This document shows positions 36,290 through 45,802 of a stretch of 64,000 nucleotides of DNA, in pieces; within the stretch, counting starts at the first letter, position 1; each line of letters opens with the position of its first letter. Both the position numbers and the translations under genes were made by a program. The stretch comes from an uncultured Actinomycetes bacterium (lineage in GTDB: Bacteria; Actinomycetota; Actinomycetes; Nanopelagicales; Nanopelagicaceae), in assembly GCA_903834515.1 (NCBI GenBank), contig CAILJM010000036.1:62001-126000 (forward strand). The letters are read 5' to 3'. The notes below the pieces were generated by a model. That model was not told the origin of the DNA, did not search any database, and saw only the letters and a program-made list of their open reading frames with translations.

Positions 36290-38005
36290 GTGCGTCGTCG
36301 TTCGATAGTTCTCAATTCACTTATCGGAGTTGCAGCCCTTGCTGCCTCTGCACTTATTGGAGGAGCCTCATCTCAGGCTGCTTCTGATGGTGGCATGGCT
36401 CCATTTGATCCTGCACATGCAGGCGGCACAATTAAGTTAGTCGCGAATGCAGCTGCTGGTTCACTCGACCCAAAGATTAACTACACCGGTCAATACTGGG
36501 AGCTCTACCAAGCTTCGTATGACGGTCTCCTTGGATTCCGCTACGGCGACGGCAAGGCCTCTTTCCAAGTTGTGCCAGATCTCGCAACGGCTCTTCCTGT
36601 AATGAGCAATGGCGGAAAGACACTTACTTTCACCCTTCGCAGTGGAATCAAGTTCTCAAATGGTCAGCCTGTAACTGTTGCTGATGTGAAGGCATCGTTT
36701 GAGCGAATCTTTAAAGTCTCATCACCAACCGCTGGCTCTTTCTACAATGGAATCGTCGGAGCGACTGCCTGCTTGGCAAAGCCTGCGACATGTAAGTTGG
36801 ATCAAGGCGTTGTCGTCGATGCAAAGACAAACAAGATCGTCATCAACCTCACTGCACCAGATGAGACAATCATTTCAAAGCTCGCAGTACCTCACGCTGT
36901 GATTAACCCAGCCTCATCGCCTGCTAAGGATGCTGGAACAACTCCAATTCCAACCACAGGTGCTTATATGTTCAAGTCTTACGACCCAAATAAGTCTCTT
37001 ATCATGGTCCGTAACCCTTACTTCAAAGAGTGGTCACACGATGCACAGCCATCAGGTTACCCAGATCAGATCGAGTACCAGTTTGGTGTCACACCAACAG
37101 CTCAGGTAACTGCTGTTGAGAACAACCAAGCAAACTGGGTCTACGATCCAATCCCATCAGATCGACTCAACGAGATCGGCACCAAGTACGCAACACAGGT
37201 ACACGTCAATCCATTGACCGCCATGTGGTACTTGCCAATGAACGTCAACATCGCACCATTTAACAATGTAAAGGCACGTCAGGCCGTTAACTACGCTATC
37301 GATCGCGCTGCAATGGTGAAGATCTTCGGTGGTTCACAACTCGCCGCCCCAGTATGTTCATTCTTGCCACCTAACTTCCCTGGCCACGTCGATTACTGTG
37401 GTTACACAAAGGGCGCAACACCTGACAAGCCAGCCAAGGCTTGGTCTGCTCCAGATCTCGAGCTCGCAAAGAAGCTCGTAAAGGATTCTGGAACTGCCGG
37501 TCAGGCTGTTGGAATCGTTGTCTCTGATGACGATGTCAATAAGCAGATGGGTGTTTACCTCCAATCAGTTCTTAACTCAATTGGTTACAAGGCAACAGTG
37601 AAGCCAATCTCTGGAAATATTCAATTCACATATATCCAGAACACCAAGAACAAAGTTCAGATCTCAGTGACTCAGTGGTATCAGGATTACCCTGCTGCAT
37701 CTGACTTCTTGAATGTTCTCCTTGGTTGCGCATCATTCACGCCAAACTCTGATTCATCAATCAACATGGCTGGATATTGCAACAAGTCATTCGACGCTCA
37801 GATGTCAAAGGCGATGTCACTAGGTCTCACAGACCCAACCGCTGCCAACAAACTCTGGGGTCAACTTGATCAGCAGGTTATGAAGGATGCACCAGTTGCA
37901 GTTGCCTTCACACCTAAGCAGCTCGACTTCATCTCATCTGGAACGAAGAATTACCACTTCTCACTCCAGTACAAGATGTTCGTTGATCAATTGCAGACTA
38001 AGTAA
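36290..38005 (+). CDS. Opp/Dpp-type ABC transporter substrate-binding protein
   Basis: 571 residues from GTG 36290, which has GGAGG 7 nt upstream. Signal peptide: basic MRRRS, hydrophobic core to about residue 30 ending SSQA. SBP_bac_5 family with YDGLLGFRYG and LRSGIKFSNGQPVTVADVKASFERI. It captures peptides or similar ligands outside the membrane. The four following genes complete the importer. Flanking acetamidases suggest an amide-bearing ligand. Confidence 0.93.
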   Translation: MRRRSIVLNSLIGVAALAASALIGGASSQAASDGGMAPFDPAHAGGTIKLVANAAAGSLDPKINYTGQYWELYQASYDGLLGFRYGDGKASFQVVPDLATALPVMSNGGKTLTFTLRSGIKFSNGQPVTVADVKASFERIFKVSSPTAGSFYNGIVGATACLAKPATCKLDQGVVVDAKTNKIVINLTAPDETIISKLAVPHAVINPASSPAKDAGTTPIPTTGAYMFKSYDPNKSLIMVRNPYFKEWSHDAQPSGYPDQIEYQFGVTPTAQVTAVENNQANWVYDPIPSDRLNEIGTKYATQVHVNPLTAMWYLPMNVNIAPFNNVKARQAVNYAIDRAAMVKIFGGSQLAAPVCSFLPPNFPGHVDYCGYTKGATPDKPAKAWSAPDLELAKKLVKDSGTAGQAVGIVVSDDDVNKQMGVYLQSVLNSIGYKATVKPISGNIQFTYIQNTKNKVQISVTQWYQDYPAASDFLNVLLGCASFTPNSDSSINMAGYCNKSFDAQMSKAMSLGLTDPTAANKLWGQLDQQVMKDAPVAVAFTPKQLDFISSGTKNYHFSLQYKMFVDQLQTK

Positions 38006-38039
38006 TTACCAGAAAGGCAACAGGTAGCCTCTAAGCACC

Positions 38040-39056
38040 GTGTCACTTAAAGAGAATAGTGAAGCGATCTTCTCCGAATCTCCGGGGAAGATCGCTTTGC
38101 GTACCCTTCGAAAAGATAAGCGTTCGGTTATCTCGCTCTCTATCTTGGGCTTCATCATCGCCATCTCTTTATTGGCGCCTGTTTATGCACATTTCATCGC
38201 GCATACCAATCCCTTCAACTCCAGCTTAGATGCGACGACTCATGTCGGCGGAAAGGTAGTTCCGGTATTAGAAGCATCGACAACCGGACTTGGATTGGGT
38301 GTTACACCGATCGGACCAACGTGGAATCCAACTGGATACTTCCTCGGCGCTGACGGTCAGGGTCGTGACGTGATGGCGAGACTTCTCTACGGTGGACGAA
38401 ATACCCTCTTAATCGGCGCTTCCGCAGGAATTATTTGTATCGTCTTGGCGCTGCTCATTGGCGTTATCGCCGGCTATCGAAAGGGTTGGATCGACTCCAT
38501 TCTCTCTCGATTGCTCGATGTCATCTGGGCCTTCCCGGTATACCTCTTGGCAATCAGTCTCTCAGTCGTCTTACTTACCTCCGGTTTGAAGCTTGGCTTC
38601 ATTCACGTGGGGCCGGGCTCCTTTGCGCTCCCTATTTTGATTATTGGAATCGTCTATATTCCTTATGTTGCTAGGCCAATCCGCGCACAGGTGCTCAGCC
38701 TTCGCGAGCGTGAATTTGTCCGCGCGGCAGTTGGCATCGGCGCAAAAGATTCCACGATTATCTTCCGTGAGATCTTGCCAAATATTATTCCGAGTGTTCT
38801 GGTCTTTGTTCCGATCATCATTGCACTCTGCATGCTCACCGAATCTGCACTCTCATTCTTATCTATCGGTGTGCAACCACCACAGGCATCGTGGGGAACC
38901 ATCATCAATGATGGACTCGCCTTGTTATATACCCGCCCTTGGGTAGGTATCGCACCGGGTCTCTTTATCGTGCTCACTGCTGCATCACTTAACTTATATG
39001 GTGATGCTGTACGTGATGCACTTGATCCAAAGACGCGTTCACGAGGTGATGCATGA
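38040..39056 (+). CDS. Opp/Dpp-type ABC transporter permease (DppC-like)
   Basis: 338 residues. N-terminal OppC-type segment (LRKDKRSVISLSILGFIIAIS), then about five further helices and the EAA loop FVRAAVGIGAKDSTIIFREILPN. GTG start. It precedes the DppB-like permease, the reverse of the usual dppB-dppC order. Confidence 0.93.
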   Translation: MSLKENSEAIFSESPGKIALRTLRKDKRSVISLSILGFIIAISLLAPVYAHFIAHTNPFNSSLDATTHVGGKVVPVLEASTTGLGLGVTPIGPTWNPTGYFLGADGQGRDVMARLLYGGRNTLLIGASAGIICIVLALLIGVIAGYRKGWIDSILSRLLDVIWAFPVYLLAISLSVVLLTSGLKLGFIHVGPGSFALPILIIGIVYIPYVARPIRAQVLSLREREFVRAAVGIGAKDSTIIFREILPNIIPSVLVFVPIIIALCMLTESALSFLSIGVQPPQASWGTIINDGLALLYTRPWVGIAPGLFIVLTAASLNLYGDAVRDALDPKTRSRGDA

Positions 39057-40021
39057 TTTCATTTATCGCCCGTCGTTTTAGCGCCATGATCTTCGTATTA
39101 GTGTCAATCTCGATTCTTGTCTTCTTGATCTTCTTTGCAACCCCAGGTGTTGATCCTGCGGCACGCATCGCCGGTCGAAATGCTGATCAGCAAACGTTGA
39201 TGCAAGTTCGCCACTCATTTGAGCTAGATAAGCCGCTGCCGATTCGATACCTCTCGATGATGCGACACCTCTTTGTTGCACGTGACCTCACTTCATATGT
39301 GAATCGTGGTGCAAAGGTGCTGCCACAACTTTCGCAAGCAATCCCAGCTACCTTCTCGTTAGTCATCGGGGCTGCAATTATTTGGCTCTTATTTGGTCTC
39401 ATATTTGGAGTTTTGGCTGCAAGTTCTAAGAAGAAGTGGCTTGATCCGACTATCTCTTTCTTGGGAATCGTAGGCGTCTCGTTGCCAGTCTTTTGGCTCG
39501 GGGAAGTCGTCAATCTCCTCACTCAATCCAAGCTCCACGGCTCGGTATTTAGATGGGTGCCGCCACTTGGATATGTCGGCTTGAGCGTCGATCCGTGGCA
39601 ATGGTTCTTGCATCTACTGCTCCCGTGGATGACCCTCGCCGTGCTCTATGCAGGCATTTATGTGCGCGTGCTTCGAAGCGAGATCCTCGTTGTGATGTCA
39701 GAGGATTACATCAAGACCGAGCGAGCAAAGGGTGCGAGTGAGAAGCGGATTCTCTATAAGCATGCGACTCGCATGTCCCTCATTACGATCGTTTCACTCT
39801 TTGGTCTCGACTTTGGTGCCCTCGTTGGTGGCTACGCATTGCTGACAGAGGTCGTCTTCGGCATTCAAGGCGTCGGTAAGTTGACCTTTGATTCGCTCCA
39901 AAACTTTGACTTACCAGTCATCATGGCGACCGTCATGTATGCCTCATTCTTTGTCGTCTTTATGAATGCTGTTGTGGATGTCCTCTACGCAGTATTAGAT
40001 CCGCGGGTGCGTCGTGCATAA
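39053..40021 (+). CDS. Opp/Dpp-type ABC transporter permease (DppB-like)
   Basis: 322 residues and six helices; FIARRFSAMIFVLVSISILVF at the N-terminus and the EAA loop EDYIKTERAKGASEKRILYKHATR. Its ATG overlaps the preceding stop (ATGA). Confidence 0.93.
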   Translation: MISFIARRFSAMIFVLVSISILVFLIFFATPGVDPAARIAGRNADQQTLMQVRHSFELDKPLPIRYLSMMRHLFVARDLTSYVNRGAKVLPQLSQAIPATFSLVIGAAIIWLLFGLIFGVLAASSKKKWLDPTISFLGIVGVSLPVFWLGEVVNLLTQSKLHGSVFRWVPPLGYVGLSVDPWQWFLHLLLPWMTLAVLYAGIYVRVLRSEILVVMSEDYIKTERAKGASEKRILYKHATRMSLITIVSLFGLDFGALVGGYALLTEVVFGIQGVGKLTFDSLQNFDLPVIMATVMYASFFVVFMNAVVDVLYAVLDPRVRRA

Positions 40022-40988
40022 CGAAAATATCCTTGAAGTTAAAGACCTGCGCGTATCTTTTGATACCCGTCGCGGTGAAGTTCGTGCCGTAAATGGACTC
40101 TCCTTCGAACTCAAAGCTGGCCAAACACTTGGCATCGTCGGCGAATCAGGATCTGGTAAATCAGTATCGATGAATGCAGTGATGGGATTAGTTCGCGATT
40201 CAAATGTTCGCATCTCCGGTGAGGTCATCTTTAAAGGCGAAGATCTACTTAAGCGAAGCGATAATGAGATGCGCGCGATCCGCGGCAAAGAGATCGCGAT
40301 GGTATTTCAGGATCCAATGACAGCGTTGACGCCGGTCTACACAGTCGGTTGGCATATCGTTGAGCAGATCAGATTGCACACGCAGATGAGCAAGAAAGAA
40401 GCTCGAGATCGCGCAATTGAGATACTCGATGAAGTTGGTATCCCAGATCCAAAGCGTCGCGTAGATCAATATCCGCATGAGTTTTCGGGTGGAATGCGCC
40501 AACGTGCAATCATCGCAATGGCACTCTCACTCAACCCTGCGCTCTTGATTGCCGATGAGCCAACCACAGCGCTTGATGTAACGATCCAGGCGCAGATTCT
40601 CGATCTTTTGATGCGCTTGCAAGAGCAACACAACTCTTCGATTATCATCATTACTCACGATATGGGCGTGGTCTCAGAGATCGCCGACGAGGTTCTTGTG
40701 ATGTACGCGGGTCGGCCGGTCGAGCGCGCAACAAAGAGTGATCTCTTTGCGAACCCAAGACATCCATATACCCAGGGGTTGATGAACTCGGTCCCGCGCC
40801 TTGATCGCGTCCGGTCAGAGCGACTTGAAGCGATTCCTGGACAGCCAGCATCGCTGCTCAATCTCCCGGTTGGTTGCTCGTTCTCAAATCGTTGTCCAAA
40901 GGCGCATGATGCCTGCAAAGTACGTCCAGAGTTCAAAGCAGATGCACAGGGCCACGGCGTTGCATGTGTATTAGAGGGAGGTAACTGA
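40014..40988 (+). CDS. Opp/Dpp-type ABC transporter ATPase (DppD-like)
   Basis: 324 residues. Walker A GESGSGKS, signature FSGGMRQRAIIA, Walker B LLIADEPTTALD and a C-terminal oligopeptide-type extension with CSFSNRCPKAHDAC, the Cys motif that binds a cluster or zinc in some homologues. It overlaps the permease end by 8 nt (GTG start). Confidence 0.94.
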   Translation: MHNENILEVKDLRVSFDTRRGEVRAVNGLSFELKAGQTLGIVGESGSGKSVSMNAVMGLVRDSNVRISGEVIFKGEDLLKRSDNEMRAIRGKEIAMVFQDPMTALTPVYTVGWHIVEQIRLHTQMSKKEARDRAIEILDEVGIPDPKRRVDQYPHEFSGGMRQRAIIAMALSLNPALLIADEPTTALDVTIQAQILDLLMRLQEQHNSSIIIITHDMGVVSEIADEVLVMYAGRPVERATKSDLFANPRHPYTQGLMNSVPRLDRVRSERLEAIPGQPASLLNLPVGCSFSNRCPKAHDACKVRPEFKADAQGHGVACVLEGGN

Positions 40989-41950
40989 TGAGTGATGTCA
41001 TCCTCTCGATTCGAGGGTTAGCAAAGAATTATGAACTCAGTGGTGCACTCGCTCGTCGCAAGGAAGTCGTCCACGCCGTTGAGAATGTCAATCTTGAGAT
41101 TCGCGAAGGAGAAACGCTCGGAATTGTCGGCGAATCTGGATGCGGCAAATCGACGCTCGGTCGAATGATCGTTCGGCTTGAGCAACCAACTGCTGGCGAG
41201 ATTCTCTTTGAGGGCCATGATCTTGCGAAAGAGCCTAAGAAGAAGTTGCGTGCTCTTCGTAAGCGCTTCCAGATGATTTTCCAGGACCCTTACGCAGCTC
41301 TCAATCCACGTCGCCAGATCGGTCAGATAGTTGAAGAGCCACTGCGTGTTCATGGCGTTGGCAAAGAAGAGCGTCGTGCAATTGCAAAAGATTTGTTAAA
41401 GCGCGTCGGACTCGACGAGGGTGCCTACGAAAAGTATCCACACGAGTTCTCTGGCGGGCAACGTCAACGCGTAGTTATTGCTCGCGCACTTGCGCTCAAT
41501 CCTCGACTCGTCGTTGCAGATGAGCCAGTCTCAGCCCTGGATGTATCGATCCAAGCCCAAGTTCTTAATCTCTTTAAAGATCTTCAGAAAGAGTTAAACC
41601 TCACCTATGTATTTATCGCGCACGATCTAGGCGTCGTTCGCCACGTCTCTGATCGAATCGCAGTGATGTATTTAGGCAAGGTAGTTGAGCTCGCCGAGGC
41701 GGATGTGCTCTACGAGAGCCCAGCTCACCCATATTCGCAGGCTTTACTTTCGGCTAACCCACGAATGGGAGCCGACGATAAGCGCGAACGGATCATTCTC
41801 AAGGGCGATATCCCTAACCCAATCAACCGCCCAAGCGGTTGTGCATTTAACCCGCGCTGTCCAAAGGCTGCCGATATTTGTCGAACCGAATCACCAGAGC
41901 TCATGACGATCGGGACTCGTCAAGTTGCTTGCCACTTCCCAACTCTTTAA
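40988..41950 (+). CDS. Opp/Dpp-type ABC transporter ATPase (DppF-like)
   Basis: 320 residues. Walker A GESGCGKST, Q loop MIFQDPYAALNPRR, signature FSGGQRQRVVIA, Walker B LVVADEPVSALD, C-terminal CAFNPRCPKAADIC. ATG overlaps the previous stop by 1 nt, with GGGAGG upstream. Confidence 0.94.
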   Translation: MSDVILSIRGLAKNYELSGALARRKEVVHAVENVNLEIREGETLGIVGESGCGKSTLGRMIVRLEQPTAGEILFEGHDLAKEPKKKLRALRKRFQMIFQDPYAALNPRRQIGQIVEEPLRVHGVGKEERRAIAKDLLKRVGLDEGAYEKYPHEFSGGQRQRVVIARALALNPRLVVADEPVSALDVSIQAQVLNLFKDLQKELNLTYVFIAHDLGVVRHVSDRIAVMYLGKVVELAEADVLYESPAHPYSQALLSANPRMGADDKRERIILKGDIPNPINRPSGCAFNPRCPKAADICRTESPELMTIGTRQVACHFPTL

Positions 41951-41999
41951 CAGACCGAACCCCCATATCCCAACGATCAAGTAGTAACGAGGAGCAAGA

Positions 42000-42911
42000 A
42001 TGACAATCAAGATCAGCAGAGATCAACATGTATGGGCATTCGCTGCGGATATGGAGCCAGTCGTTACCGTTGACCCAGGCACAACTCTTGAGATCGAAAC
42101 ATGGGATTGCTTCACCGGCCAAGTGCAAAGTGAGTCAGACACCATCGCCACGCTCGATATGAACCGCGTGAATAGTGCGACCGGCCCAATCGCGGTAAAG
42201 GGTGCAGAGCCAGGCGATTCACTGTCGGTGACACTCCTTGATATTCGTCCAGGCAAGCAAGGGGCGGGCATGGTATTTCCTGCATGGGGACAACTTCACG
42301 AGAAAGCGAAGGCCCCTTACACAAAGATCTTTAAAGTTGAAGATGGCATCATCCACATGAACGATCACGTCTCATGGCCACAGCGTCCGATGTTTGGCGT
42401 AATCGGTGTTGCACCAGCGAGCGGAACGATCGGAACATTTGAAGCAGCACGCCACGGTGGAAACATGGACGATAACGAAAACCGAATTGGCGCGACTATT
42501 CACCTCCCAGTTTTCCAACCAGGCGGCCAACTTGCCATCGGGGATATGCACGCATCAATGGGTGATGGTGAAATTTCTGGCACCGGTGTCGAGATCGGTG
42601 GAACCGCGACGATTAAAGTCGATCTCATTAAAGGAAAGTCGGGCGGATGGCCGATCACTGAAGCGAAGGATTACTGGATTACGCACGGTACTAGCGTTGA
42701 CAATATTGATGAGGCCTTGGCAAATGCCTGCGAAGAGGCAGCGAAACTCTTGGTTGATGAGTGGGGCTTCACGATGGAAGATGCCTTCATCTTTCTCTCA
42801 GTCACAAGTGATCTCGGTATCGCCCAGTACTGCCACCCATCTCCTGGCAGCGTAATTGCCAAAATGCGGGTACCAAAGCTTTCTGCAACACCAAGACCCT
42901 TCAAACTTTAA
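42000..42911 (+). CDS. Acetamidase/formamidase family amidohydrolase (copy 2)
   Basis: 303 residues, clearly paralogous to the copy at 35244-36206 along its length: ETWDCFTGQVQ, ATGPIAVKGAEPGDSLSVTLLDIRPG, GVIGVAPASGTIG, HGGNMDDNENRIGATIHLP and GDMHASMGDGEISGTGVEIGG. GAGGAG precedes the ATG. It lies 49 bp after the DppF-like gene on the same strand and is likely part of the operon. Products would be ammonia and a short acid. Confidence 0.93.
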   Translation: MTIKISRDQHVWAFAADMEPVVTVDPGTTLEIETWDCFTGQVQSESDTIATLDMNRVNSATGPIAVKGAEPGDSLSVTLLDIRPGKQGAGMVFPAWGQLHEKAKAPYTKIFKVEDGIIHMNDHVSWPQRPMFGVIGVAPASGTIGTFEAARHGGNMDDNENRIGATIHLPVFQPGGQLAIGDMHASMGDGEISGTGVEIGGTATIKVDLIKGKSGGWPITEAKDYWITHGTSVDNIDEALANACEEAAKLLVDEWGFTMEDAFIFLSVTSDLGIAQYCHPSPGSVIAKMRVPKLSATPRPFKL

Positions 42912-42988
42912 TAGTTCAAAGGTCTGCCTCTATCCCAGTACGCTTGGTACTCTCAATATTGAGTCAAAAGTGTAATGAGGAGACAGCG

Positions 42989-43549
42989 TTGAAAAGAGTT
43001 TCAGTGGCAGGTAAGAGCGCAATTTCATTAGCGGTAGCAATGGCCTTTTCGATTCTTCCGTTCGGTGATGTGAGTTCTCACGCCACTACAGACGGCGTAG
43101 CGCTTGTGAACCTTCATCAGACATTTACCGACCCTGCTGGTTCGATCGTCATCACTGGCATCATCGGCGATTACGGCTCAGTTGTGGGTGCAGACCTTAA
43201 GGGCAATCTCTCACAGAAGAGTCCAACCCCGGCCGTCTTATTTAAGCTTAAAAAGGGCACCATCTTGGTCAATACCGCAGAGATGAACAAGGCACTTGCG
43301 GTAGCCCCAGCGGTTCAGAACGACACATGCTCGTTCTCGGTCAGCGGTAAGACGCTCACCCTCCCAATCATCAAGGGAACCGGTGCATATAAAGCGATCA
43401 CTGGAAAGTTCAACGCATCAGTTGCTTCCGGTGGAATCACGCCAACTTTGACTAGCGGCGTGAACAAGGGCAAGTGCGACTTCTCAAATAAGTACCCACC
43501 AGTAGCTAGTTTCTTCACCTTGATCGCCTCTGGCGCAGTCAGCTACTAA
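42989..43549 (+). CDS. Secreted protein of unknown function
   Basis: 186 residues from a TTG at 42989, chosen because GAGGAGA lies 7 nt upstream; the ATG-like frame to 42944 lacks one. Signal sequence: KRVSVAGKSAISLAVAMAFSILPFG, cleavage near SSHA. The mature part is a beta-rich domain with two Cys (NDTCSFSV, GKCDFS) that may form a disulfide. The sequence GTGAYKAITGKFNA recalls dirigent-like or allene-oxide-cyclase-like beta-barrels seen in actinobacteria, but this is weak. Confidence 0.65.
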   Translation: MKRVSVAGKSAISLAVAMAFSILPFGDVSSHATTDGVALVNLHQTFTDPAGSIVITGIIGDYGSVVGADLKGNLSQKSPTPAVLFKLKKGTILVNTAEMNKALAVAPAVQNDTCSFSVSGKTLTLPIIKGTGAYKAITGKFNASVASGGITPTLTSGVNKGKCDFSNKYPPVASFFTLIASGAVSY

Positions 43550-43560
43550 AACCCATTTCA

Positions 43561-44220
43561 ATGTATATCCCGCCAGCGTATGAGGTCTCGGATTGGAAAG
43601 AGATCACCTCTTTTGTTGCGCAGGCACGTGCTGGTGAATTTGTCACAGTCAACAAAGATGGCACGCCAGCGGCCACAACCTTGCCTTTCACCTGGTACCC
43701 ACAGCAACCAGACCCGACTGATCCGCAACCAGATTACGGTCGCGCGACTACTCACATGGCACGTGCAAACTCACAATGGCGAGATATCGAAGATGGCGCA
43801 CCTGCGTTAATCATCGTGCATGGCCCAGGGGCATATGTCTCGCCTACGAACTACGCGAGCACCAAAACCACAGGAAAGAATGTTGGCACATGGGATTATC
43901 AACTCGTCCATTTGCGAGGGACTGTCGAAGTCATACACGAGCCGGATGAGATCATGCAGATCGTGAGCGATTTACAACGAGATCACGAGGCAGAACGAGA
44001 AGAGCCATGGGACCTAGCCACAGCCAATCAAGAGTTTTTGCAAGAGATGATTCGTCACGTAGTTGGCTTTACTGTAAAGATCACAAGCGTTGAGGCGAAG
44101 TATAAGTTAGATCAGAAGAACGATCGAAGTGATCGCTTAACAATCATCAGTGACCTCGAGAAGAGCGATCGCCCCACCGATAAAATGATCGCAGCGCAGA
44201 TGAAGCGGAATTTAGGCTAG
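43561..44220 (+). CDS. PaiB-like FMN-binding protein
   Basis: 219 residues. Starts MYIPPAYEVSDW, the hallmark of PaiB/transcriptional-regulator-like proteins. FVTVNKDGTPAATTLPF and HMARANSQW form the split-barrel flavin pocket, and VGFTVKITSVEAKYKLDQ the conserved C-terminal segment. PaiB was first described as a negative regulator of sporulation genes; a flavin-linked role is more likely here. It overlaps the next gene's stop by 4 nt (convergent). Confidence 0.9.
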   Translation: MYIPPAYEVSDWKEITSFVAQARAGEFVTVNKDGTPAATTLPFTWYPQQPDPTDPQPDYGRATTHMARANSQWRDIEDGAPALIIVHGPGAYVSPTNYASTKTTGKNVGTWDYQLVHLRGTVEVIHEPDEIMQIVSDLQRDHEAEREEPWDLATANQEFLQEMIRHVVGFTVKITSVEAKYKLDQKNDRSDRLTIISDLEKSDRPTDKMIAAQMKRNLG

Positions 44221-45029
44221 AACTTACTTTTTACGTCTCTTTTTTCAAAGAGAAGATCATGCTTTCTCAAAAAAGCCATCAATCGCTCTCGCTTCAACTC
44301 ATTACTCCAGATCATCAGTAGATAACCTATCCCGCAGTAGAGAACTAGCTCGGATAAAGTCCCGATCCAGTCGCCTTTTCCGGTTACCTCTTTGGTGAAT
44401 TTCTCTATACCCTCGAATTGCATCGGCGTATCGAATAATCCGTGCATCAAAATAGGAATCCAGATACTTCTAGTAAAGAGCATGATCCCCACAGCCATAT
44501 AACCAAATGAAGCTGCACTGCAGACTTGGGTGAGTGTGTAGGAGAGCGATTGTCCACCCCAGATGACATTTCCGAGATGGAGCAATCCAAAGTGGATAGA
44601 GGAGATAATTGCGGCGACTTGAATCCCATATCTTTCAAGTGATGCAAAAATCAATCCACGGCTGAAGAAATCTTCATCGACGCCGATAGCCAATGCGAAA
44701 GAGAGGCCTTCGATGACGCTGAAAATGGAATAGTTATTGATCCCTGAACGAATAATTGAAGGCAGGGAAAGGTAGGCCAGGATCAGAAGTGCCACGAGCA
44801 GACGCTTGCGATTGATGCGAAGCGTGAATCTCTTCATGACATCGGGATAGAGCCACCAGATTTCAATGAGAGTAAGTAGAGACGAAAGCGTTCTATCAAG
44901 AGTGATCTGCCAATATCGAGAGACTGGTAGATCTTGAAAGCGAATGAAATAGAAGGCGTAAATATTGAGCAGCGTCCCAATGACGATAACGAGGACGGCC
45001 TTAATCAACTCATAGCGTTGTGATCTCAT
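44217..45029 (-). CDS. CPBP family intramembrane metalloprotease
   Basis: 270 residues from ATG 45029, which has TATGGT 6 nt upstream; a longer frame to 45179 overlaps the HD gene. About seven helices. The CPBP motifs are present in altered form: VDEDFFSRGL (EDxxxR instead of EExxxR), SIHFGLLHLGN and ILMHGLFD. The second acidic residue is Asp in place of Glu, which may alter activity. Such proteases handle prenylated or small membrane substrates elsewhere. Confidence 0.78.
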   Translation of the reverse strand: MRSQRYELIKAVLVIVIGTLLNIYAFYFIRFQDLPVSRYWQITLDRTLSSLLTLIEIWWLYPDVMKRFTLRINRKRLLVALLILAYLSLPSIIRSGINNYSIFSVIEGLSFALAIGVDEDFFSRGLIFASLERYGIQVAAIISSIHFGLLHLGNVIWGGQSLSYTLTQVCSAASFGYMAVGIMLFTRSIWIPILMHGLFDTPMQFEGIEKFTKEVTGKGDWIGTLSELVLYCGIGYLLMIWSNELKRERLMAFLRKHDLLFEKRDVKSKF

Positions 45030-45035
45030 AGTGAA

Positions 45036-45041
45036 ACCATA
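45036..45041 (-). promoter_or_regulatory. -10 element, leaderless CPBP gene
   Basis: TATGGT on the minus strand ends 6 nt before the ATG at 45029. Confidence 0.5.
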
Positions 45042-45079
45042 ATCCCGCCCACCGACATTCGTGGCCAACGGAAAGCCCC

Positions 45080-45673
45080 TTAGGCTTTCATAACCCCGAT
45101 CGCTAGGCGTAATGGATTGATGATCGCGGGTGTCAGCCCAGCACTTTCGAATAGTCCAAGCATTGACTCGTAGTACCAAATAATCGACTCTTTGTCGGAG
45201 TTAAACCGATCCCAAATTCGATCACCGAAAGTTTGGCAATCAGTCGCAATCGATCGTGCGTTATGCAATTTGTCGGCAGCTGTTACGAGCAAGAGATCGA
45301 GATCAGCTGAGTGAAGGTGAGCAAGATGCGCTTCTTTGCGATCACGCCAAGGCGCCTTCTCTTCTGGGTTCTCGGTGAGTGAGTCACTACATCCCCGGAC
45401 GATCGATTCGACACGATCACCGAAGAGTTCCTTGATCTCAGCCAATCGTGGTTCGCCTCCGCAATCTTCTGGGACGTCATGAAGCAGCCCTGCAATCGCT
45501 TGATCCTCATCACCCATTGCCTCAAGAATGATAGAGGCGACTCCGAGTGGATGGGAGATATAGGGGATCGAGGTGGACTTACGAGATTGCTCGCCATGGG
45601 CGCTTATTGCGTAGAGGAGTGCATCGGTAAATCGAGCCGATAACACCATATGCGATGTATGTGATTCGGTCAT
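45080..45673 (-). CDS. HD-domain phosphohydrolase (SpoT-hydrolase-like)
   Basis: 197 residues. A stand-alone HD domain of the RelA/SpoT hydrolase type: YISHPLGVASIILE, AGLLHDVPEDCGG (HDxxED) and VTAADKLHNARSI. No synthetase, TGS or ACT domain, so it is a small (p)ppGpp hydrolase-like protein or a hydrolase of another nucleotide. GAAAGAAGG precedes the ATG. An internal ATG at 45649 is an alternative start. Confidence 0.85.
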   Translation of the reverse strand: MTESHTSHMVLSARFTDALLYAISAHGEQSRKSTSIPYISHPLGVASIILEAMGDEDQAIAGLLHDVPEDCGGEPRLAEIKELFGDRVESIVRGCSDSLTENPEEKAPWRDRKEAHLAHLHSADLDLLLVTAADKLHNARSIATDCQTFGDRIWDRFNSDKESIIWYYESMLGLFESAGLTPAIINPLRLAIGVMKA

Positions 45674-45802
45674 TTCTGCCTTCTTTCTCTAGGAAAGTTT
45701 CAGGGGCAGAACTCGCGGCTCTTAACCCCTACAACTCAGAAACCTACAGAAGACCACTGACATCCATCCGCCGAGAGGCCATTGATTGCGCCCGGGCAGA
45801 GC

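Noticed and set aside
45080-45673. Bifunctional RelA/SpoT
   Set aside because: Only the HD hydrolase domain is present; synthetase, TGS and ACT domains are missing.
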